From assembly GCA_964370375.1 (NCBI GenBank), contig CAYJIX010000018.1, positions 1-38,320 of the forward strand: a stretch of 38,320 nt of DNA. The letters run 5' to 3'. Positions 33,689 to 38,320 of this stretch are shown here, one piece after another (position 1 is the first letter of the stretch; each line of letters begins with the position of its first letter). The notes below the pieces were generated by a model. That model was not told the origin of the DNA, did not search any database, and worked only from the letters and a program-made list of their open reading frames with translations. Position numbers and translations under genes: made by a program. Source of the DNA: CAYJIX01 sp964370375. Its GTDB lineage: Bacteria; Desulfobacterota; Desulfovibrionia; Desulfovibrionales; Desulfovibrionaceae.

Positions 33689-34090
33689 ATGAGCACACAA
33701 ACTCGTATGACACGGCAACGAGCTGTCATTCTTGAAACATTACGATCTGTTCACACGCATCCCACTGCTGATGAAGTGTATGCCATGGTTAAAGAACGCA
33801 TCCCCCGTATCAGTTTGGGCACTGTGTATAGAAACCTTGACCTTTTAGCGACAGATAAACAAATTTTAAAATTAGAGTCCGGTGGCAGCACAAGGCGGTA
33901 TGACGGAACGATAACACCCCATTATCATATCCGCTGCAGCTGTTGCGGCCGGGTTGCGGATGTGGATGGGCAGAACATTTCTGCGCCTGATATAGACCGT
34001 TTGCATGTGGAAGGCTTTGCAATTCATCATGCAAGGGTGGAATTTGAAGGCATATGCCAGCTATGCCTAGAAGAGCACCCTAAACAATAA
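33689..34090 (+). CDS. perR: Peroxide-responsive Fur-family repressor PerR
   Basis: 133 aa, RBS AAAAAGGAG. Winged-helix DNA-binding domain in residues 1-75, with GTVYRNLDLL as recognition helix. The structural zinc site has two CxxC pairs (C83/C86 and C123/C126). All five ligands of the PerR regulatory metal site align by spacing with Bacillus PerR (H37, D85, H91, H93, D104): H24, D72, H78, H80 and D91. The Asp at 72, where Fur usually differs, favours PerR. With Fe bound it would be inactivated by peroxide through His oxidation. It heads a unit with rubrerythrin 14 bases downstream; perR next to rbr is known in Desulfovibrio. A palindrome in the promoter suggests autoregulation. Confidence 0.9.
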   Translation: MSTQTRMTRQRAVILETLRSVHTHPTADEVYAMVKERIPRISLGTVYRNLDLLATDKQILKLESGGSTRRYDGTITPHYHIRCSCCGRVADVDGQNISAPDIDRLHVEGFAIHHARVEFEGICQLCLEEHPKQ

Positions 34091-34104
34091 CAATGGAGGA
34101 AATA

Positions 34105-34683
34105 ATGAAATCACTAAAAGGAACACAAACAGAAATCAACCTGTTGACAGCTTTTGCCGGAGAATCCCAAGCTCGCAACCGCTACACCTATTTTTCGGCA
34201 GCCGCTCGTAAAGAAGGCTTTGTACAAATTGCCAATATTTTTGAAGAAACCGCAAACCAAGAAAAAGAACACGCCAAACGCCTGTTCAAATTTCTTGAAG
34301 GTGGCGAAGTCAGCATTACCGCTGCGTTTCCTGCCGGCATCATTGCGCCGACTTACGACAACCTTATTGCATCGGCAGCCGGTGAAAGCCATGAATATTT
34401 AGAAATGTACCCTTCCTTTGCAGCCATTGCTGACAAAGAAGGCTTTAGCGAAATCGCCGCAGTCATGCGCAACATTGCCATTGCTGAAGAATACCATGAA
34501 AAACGCTATCTGAACTTTGCCAAACATATCAAAGAAGGTTCAGTATTTCGCCGCCCTGCACCTGTACGCTGGCGTTGCCTGAACTGCGGTTATGTGCATG
34601 AAGCTGCCGCAGCCACGGAAGCCTGCCCTGCTTGTGCCCATCCCCAAGCACATTTTGAAGTGCTCAATTGTGATCTGTTTTAA
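34105..34683 (+). CDS. rbr: Rubrerythrin
   Basis: 192 aa from the ATG at 34105, preceded by GGAGGA; an ATG four codons earlier overlaps that site and is less likely. The ferritin-like diiron domain has E20, E53 and H56 (ANQEKEH), E94, E97 and E128/H131 (AEEYHEK). The C-terminal rubredoxin-like domain has C158/C161 and C174/C177. It reduces hydrogen peroxide to water with electrons from rubredoxin or NADH oxidoreductases in the anaerobe's cytoplasm. Co-transcribed with perR, so it should be derepressed by peroxide. Confidence 0.96.
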   Translation: MKSLKGTQTEINLLTAFAGESQARNRYTYFSAAARKEGFVQIANIFEETANQEKEHAKRLFKFLEGGEVSITAAFPAGIIAPTYDNLIASAAGESHEYLEMYPSFAAIADKEGFSEIAAVMRNIAIAEEYHEKRYLNFAKHIKEGSVFRRPAPVRWRCLNCGYVHEAAAATEACPACAHPQAHFEVLNCDLF

Positions 34684-34718
34684 AAAAATCTAACAAAACA
34701 AAGATTTAAAACTAGAAC

Positions 34719-34754
34719 AACAAGGCCTCTACATGAATATGCAGAGGCCTTGTT
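34719..34754. terminator. Bidirectional terminator between rbr and the glycosyltransferase
   Basis: AACAAGGCCTCT (34719-34730) and AGAGGCCTTGTT (34743-34754) are perfect 12-bp arms around a 12-nt loop, between two convergent genes. Short T/A tracts on both sides. Confidence 0.75.
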
Positions 34755-34837
34755 ATGTTTATCAAAGCGATGCTCAATCTTAAAAAGCTCATCGTCTGAA
34801 GAAAGCAAAAAAGAACAAGCTAAATCTTTTCGTCCTT

Positions 34838-35578
34838 TCAACAAGTTGCCTTTAATCGTTCCATCGTTTTGCGCCAATCAGGGCCAAGGCGTTCTGTCAT
34901 AAAGGCATGTTCAGCCAGTGCTGCCTTTTGCATAAAGCCTGATGTGGTTTTTGCGGTGGTATGATAGCGGTGCCGAATAACCATGGTATCATCCACAACT
35001 AAAGGCCAACCTGCGCGGCGTGCTCGTATGCTCAACCACATGTCCACGCCATAGCCATACAGGTTGTCACCATAATCAAGGCCGCCAATGTCCTGCAAGC
35101 AATCCAGTGAAAAAACAGGCGCGATACCGTCTATTAGGGGCACTTGACGCATGCCTGGCAACAGCTTGGACGAATCACCAGACATTGCTGCACAAGGTTC
35201 CATATGTTTATGATATGGGTTTTGCTGCACAGCAGGGCTCCATATGCCTATGGGACAGCCACGCCGCAGAGCCCCTTCAAGGCGAGCCTGCACCCTTGCC
35301 AATAACGGTGCAGCCGTTACAAAACCCACATCATTATTGATAAACCATAAGTGTGTATAGCCTTCGTCGGCAACGGCTTTGAGCGTGCTGTCAAGAGCGC
35401 CTGCCCAATAGACATTCTTTTCAAGACGTTTCCAAGCCCCAGCAAAAACTTCAGGCGCGGCATTATCTAGAACCCTTATATGGGCACGATCTGCCAATGA
35501 ACCTTCCAATAAGGATGCAAACACCCTATCTGTTAAGGTTTTTTGACCATAATGCAAAACCACGGCAACTATGCGCAT
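34838..35578 (-). CDS. Family 2 glycosyltransferase
   Basis: 246 aa, ATG at 35578 after AGGGTGA. The GT-A fold of GT2 is readable: IVAVVLHYGQ at the N-terminus, VLDNAAPE for the nucleotide site, the metal-binding DxD-like INNDVGF at about residues 80-86 and YGYGVDMWLSIRARRAG, which holds the late (E/D)D-type catalytic motif. No membrane segment. It probably adds a sugar to LPS, a capsule or a protein. It is a little short for GT2 (often 280-330 aa), so a C-terminal module is absent. Its neighbours give no pathway clue. Confidence 0.8.
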   Translation of the reverse strand: MRIVAVVLHYGQKTLTDRVFASLLEGSLADRAHIRVLDNAAPEVFAGAWKRLEKNVYWAGALDSTLKAVADEGYTHLWFINNDVGFVTAAPLLARVQARLEGALRRGCPIGIWSPAVQQNPYHKHMEPCAAMSGDSSKLLPGMRQVPLIDGIAPVFSLDCLQDIGGLDYGDNLYGYGVDMWLSIRARRAGWPLVVDDTMVIRHRYHTTAKTTSGFMQKAALAEHAFMTERLGPDWRKTMERLKATC

Positions 35579-35605
35579 ATGTCACCCTTAAAAGCCCAAC
35601 CTTAC

Positions 35606-35755
35606 CAGTCTGTTGAAAAAGTACCGTCTGAGGTGTCAGCTGGACAATTTTTGTCAGGCCATGGGGGGAATACGGCACTTTTTGAACAGGCTGTACAAAA
35701 ATTCTATGCTGAATATTTTATCTCTTTTTGGAAACGGACTTTTTTCAACAGGCCG
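35606..35755. repeat. Three copies of a 22-bp repeat between the glycosyltransferase and aminotransferase genes
   Basis: Copies lie at 35606-35627 (reverse orientation), 35672-35693 and 35734-35755 (forward). They share the core ACTTTTTNAACAG flanked by ACGG and a C(T/C)G end. Copy 1 with copy 3 can fold into a long stem. The last copy stops two bases before the aminotransferase stop codon. Confidence 0.65.
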
Positions 35756-35756
35756 T

Positions 35757-36941
35757 TTACCCCTTTATGGCACGTGCAAAGCCCTTGGCAGATCTGGCAA
35801 TAACTTTTTCATCTACGCAGAATGTTAAACGAAAATGCCCAGGCCCCATAAAGCCTGAACCCGGTACAGCCAAAATATTTTCTTTAAGCAATTTATCCAC
35901 AAAGGCCACATCATCATTGCCCGGAGCCTTGGGGAAAAAGTAAAAAGCACCTGTCGGCATGGAAAATTCATAACCGGCATCTGCAAGAATTTCAGCCATA
36001 AGATTGCGGCGTTTAAGGTAAAGGCCTGCATCTACCTGTGAACCAAGGGCAGCTGCCATAATATGCTGTCCAATAACCGGTGGGTTGACAAAGCCAAGGA
36101 TACGGTTGCTCATGATAAGGGCTGCCATGAGCTTTTCGCTATCGGGCATGAGCGGCGATATGGCAAGATAGCCCAAACGCTCCCCTGCAAGTGAAAGGTT
36201 TTTAGAAAAAGAACTGGCCAGAACTGCATATTTGTACAAAGGAAGAACACTTGGCACAGAAGTATTGTCATACGCCAAAAACCGATAGGGTTCGTCACTG
36301 ATAAGGAAGATCGGACGATTATTGCGCTCTGAGGCCTTTGCAAGTATACCAGCCAACGCTTGCAAGTCCTTTTGCGGATAAATAACGCCCGTGGGATTGT
36401 TTGGAGAATTGATAATAACCGCGCGCGTTTTTGGCGTAATGGCAGCTTCAAAGGCTGCAAGGTCTAATTGAAAAGTGTCTTTTTGTGCAGGCACCGTGCT
36501 GAACACGCCGCCATGATTTTCTACATAAAAACCATATTCTACAAAGCAAGGAGCCGGAGCAAGCACTTCATCTTGTGGGTCAAGGATGCTTTTAAACAAA
36601 GCATTGAGCCCCCCTGCTGCACCGCAGGTTAAAATGACTTGCTGCTCGCCAAGCTCAACACCTTGTTCCTCTGAAAGGTGCTGGGCCAATTGTTGCCGTG
36701 CCCAAGGAAACCCACCATTTGGCATATACCCTAAACTAAACGGCTGATCGGCTTTTTCGGCAAATTGTTGCAAGGCAGTCTTGACCGTGCGCGGAGGTGC
36801 AAGGTCAGGATTGCCTAGGCTAAAGTCGCACACAGCATCTTCACCATATTGCTGTTTAAGCTGTATACCTGCCTCAAACATACGCCGAATCCACGATGAA
36901 TTTTCCAGATAACCAACCATCTGACGAGTGACAATACTCAT
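35757..36941 (-). CDS. Class I/II PLP-dependent aminotransferase
   Basis: 394 aa, RBS AAGGAG within the end of mutY. Fold-I motifs: SLGNPDL near residue 41, NSPNNPTG at 178-185 (N182 contacts PLP), SDEPYRF at 215-221 (D216) and the Schiff-base lysine K247 in SSFSKNLSLAGERLGY, with R255 for the phosphate. It moves an amino group between an amino acid and a 2-oxo acid in the cytoplasm; aspartate, alanine or aromatic specificity cannot be decided. Its start overlaps the mutY stop by one base (TAATG), so the two are coupled, although their roles seem unrelated. Confidence 0.9.
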   Translation of the reverse strand: MSIVTRQMVGYLENSSWIRRMFEAGIQLKQQYGEDAVCDFSLGNPDLAPPRTVKTALQQFAEKADQPFSLGYMPNGGFPWARQQLAQHLSEEQGVELGEQQVILTCGAAGGLNALFKSILDPQDEVLAPAPCFVEYGFYVENHGGVFSTVPAQKDTFQLDLAAFEAAITPKTRAVIINSPNNPTGVIYPQKDLQALAGILAKASERNNRPIFLISDEPYRFLAYDNTSVPSVLPLYKYAVLASSFSKNLSLAGERLGYLAISPLMPDSEKLMAALIMSNRILGFVNPPVIGQHIMAAALGSQVDAGLYLKRRNLMAEILADAGYEFSMPTGAFYFFPKAPGNDDVAFVDKLLKENILAVPGSGFMGPGHFRLTFCVDEKVIARSAKGFARAIKG

Positions 36942-38041
36942 TATAACTCCTTATGTTGTTGTAAAAAATCTACCAATTTTCTATGTGGTGCCGGCATGGG
37001 AATCGTTTCTAGTCCGGCAAAATCAAGCCATTGCCAAGCAGACGCTTCACGCAAACTTGGCGGTGTTGGGCATAATACTTTTTGTTCCACAAGCTGTAAA
37101 CGAAAACAATGCAGCGTAATTTTATAGGTCGTATATCCATGACGAATCACTGTGATTGGCCTTTGAACTTGCGTTACAAAATCCAACTCTTCTTGCCATT
37201 CGCGTACAATGGCTGCTTGGGGTGTTTCCCCCTGCTCAACGCAGCCTCCGGGAAATTCCCACAAGCCTGCCCAAACTCCTTCCATAAGCCGTTTTTGCAC
37301 GAAAAAACGCCCATCATGCTCAAGCACACCTGTTGCAGCCTCAATATTTTTTACCGGAGTGCGTGTTTTTTTTACAGGCCGCTCATGGGCAATGCCAAGT
37401 CGATGAGCCATGCAGCCTTGCACTAAGGGGCAAAACTCGCATTGCGGACTTTTACGGCAGACTAAGGCGCCCAATTCCATAAGTGCTTGATTAAAATTTC
37501 GAGCATCGTTTTTTGGCATCAAGCCAGTAATAATATTTTTAAGCTGTTTTTTTACGGCAACGCTTTGTACTTGTCCGTCAATATCAAAATAGCGTGTAAG
37601 CACGCGCTCCACATTGCCGTCAATGCAAGGCACAGGCTCATTAAAGGCCGTACTGGCAATGGCCCCTGCCGTATAAGGTCCAATACCGGGCAATGCTATT
37701 AAGCCGCTGTAAGTGCAGGGGAAAACGCCCTTGTGCTCACGCATAATGACTTTTGCGGTAGCCTGAATATTGCGCACCCTTCGGTAATACCCAAGCCCTT
37801 CCCATGCTGAAAGCAAGGTTGTTTCATCAGCAACAGCCACAGACTGTATATCAGGAAAACGCCGCATCCAGCGTTCAAAATACTCAACGCCACGCTCCAT
37901 CTGGGTTTGCTGCATCATAACCTCTGCAATCCACGTGGCATAGGGATCATACTGACCACGCCAAGGAAGATCACGCTGATTGTGTGCAAACCAGTCTGTC
38001 AAACGTTGCGTAAAAAGCTCAAAAGAAATGGACGATTGCAT
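36941..38041 (-). CDS. mutY: A/G-specific adenine DNA glycosylase MutY with Nudix-like C-domain
   Basis: 366 aa from the ATG at 38041, where family homology starts; the ribosome site is weak. It removes adenine paired with 8-oxoguanine. Features: catalytic E40 in AEVMMQQTQ, the helix-hairpin-helix LPGIGPYTAGAI at about 117-128 and catalytic D141 in CIDGNVERVL. The Fe-S cysteines are C195, C201, C204 and C210. The first gap is five residues rather than the usual six. The C-terminal MutT-like domain keeps an almost complete Nudix box (G266, E272, R280, E281, E284, E285; the late Gly is D287), which most MutY proteins have lost. Leads the mutY-aminotransferase unit. Confidence 0.93.
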   Translation of the reverse strand: MQSSISFELFTQRLTDWFAHNQRDLPWRGQYDPYATWIAEVMMQQTQMERGVEYFERWMRRFPDIQSVAVADETTLLSAWEGLGYYRRVRNIQATAKVIMREHKGVFPCTYSGLIALPGIGPYTAGAIASTAFNEPVPCIDGNVERVLTRYFDIDGQVQSVAVKKQLKNIITGLMPKNDARNFNQALMELGALVCRKSPQCEFCPLVQGCMAHRLGIAHERPVKKTRTPVKNIEAATGVLEHDGRFFVQKRLMEGVWAGLWEFPGGCVEQGETPQAAIVREWQEELDFVTQVQRPITVIRHGYTTYKITLHCFRLQLVEQKVLCPTPPSLREASAWQWLDFAGLETIPMPAPHRKLVDFLQQHKEL

Positions 38042-38229
38042 AACGCCTACTCTAGCATGTTTTTTGAAAAGTCGCCAGCTTAAGAAAAAAGGCCACAAAG
38101 CTACAAACAAAGCCTTTTTATAAACTTGCTATGAACCTATGCAGCAAAAGCACGCATATAAAGCATACTTTGTGGCGCATCTACGCGAACAAGCACAACG
38201 TAAAATCGGTGCGTTCTTTTATTTGAGAG

Positions 38230-38309
38230 TCCTGCACAAGTATTTTTTAACGTTATTTTTGTGATTTTGTGCTACATTTTCATGTGCTTGAAAATGTACT
38301 TGTGCAGGA
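38230..38309. repeat. Nested inverted repeats upstream of mutY
   Basis: Outer arms TCCTGCACAAGTA (38230-38242) and TACTTGTGCAGGA (38297-38309) are perfect over 13 bp. Inside, TACATTTTCA (38273-38282) and TGAAAATGTA (38289-38298) form a 10-bp hairpin with a 6-nt loop. About 80 bp in all, near the window edge, with no gene seen. It may be a MITE-like element, a terminator of an outside gene, or a regulator site. Confidence 0.6.
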
Positions 38310-38320
38310 TAAAAGGCACA

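Noticed and set aside
1..38320. tRNA, rRNA, CRISPR arrays, prophage or insertion-sequence genes
   Set aside because: None of their hallmarks (cloverleaf sequences, regularly spaced repeats, transposase or integrase motifs) was recognised in the window.

Overview
The window is about 38.3 kb of compact, mid-40s %GC (by eye) bacterial chromosome. It looks like a Gram-negative, anaerobic desulfobacterial-type bacterium, most likely Desulfovibrionaceae. The evidence for this is inference from gene content: the lipid A hydrolase LpxI, an LPS-type family 9 glycosyltransferase, a PerR-rubrerythrin pair, two TRAP-type solute-binding proteins with a DctQM permease, a carboxynorspermidine polyamine pathway, TrkA/TrkH and a DASS carboxylate carrier. 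I found no tRNA, rRNA, CRISPR array, transposase or phage gene.

Layout. 1-8523: housekeeping genes on the + strand: a DHH phosphoesterase cut by the window edge, metF, a family 9 glycosyltransferase, lpxI, an M16C metallopeptidase, a nitroreductase and an orphan phnN. 8620-18573: the most distinctive region, a co-directional catabolic cluster. It holds an enolase-superfamily acid-sugar-type enzyme, an aldehyde dehydrogenase, an SDR oxidoreductase, two tandem TRAP binding proteins, DctQ, DctM, a metallo-beta-lactamase-fold lactonase-like hydrolase and an iron-type alcohol dehydrogenase. Almost every gap in it carries a different inverted repeat. 18754-23257: a SLOG/Rossmann-like protein of unknown role, a chemoreceptor and an MFS exporter. 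23347-28792: TrkH and TrkA (- strand) divergent from a KefB/CPA2-type antiporter with an RCK domain, so a cation-homeostasis block. 28918-31447: the polyamine pair, carboxynorspermidine synthase and decarboxylase (- strand). 31765-33584: a DASS carrier with a structured leader that looks like an attenuator. 33582-34757: perR-rbr, with a palindrome in front that is a good candidate PerR operator. 34838-38041: a family 2 glycosyltransferase, an aminotransferase and mutY (- strand). Two repeat structures lie in the intergenic DNA around these last genes.

How the genes work together. The 8.7-18.5 kb cluster reads as uptake of an organic acid through TRAP followed by lactone hydrolysis, dehydration or isomerisation by the enolase-family enzyme, and interconversion of alcohol, aldehyde and acid by the SDR, Fe-ADH and ALDH. 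No aldolase, kinase, C-S lyase or regulator gene is present in the window, so the substrate cannot be read from the sequence. Its enolase-family member has Asn where the classical mandelate-racemase His-Asp dyad has Asp. This cluster is the best candidate here for an undescribed pathway. The best candidates for undescribed regulation are the interleaved inverted repeats between the two dctP genes and the alternative hairpins with a possible leader peptide ahead of the DASS gene.
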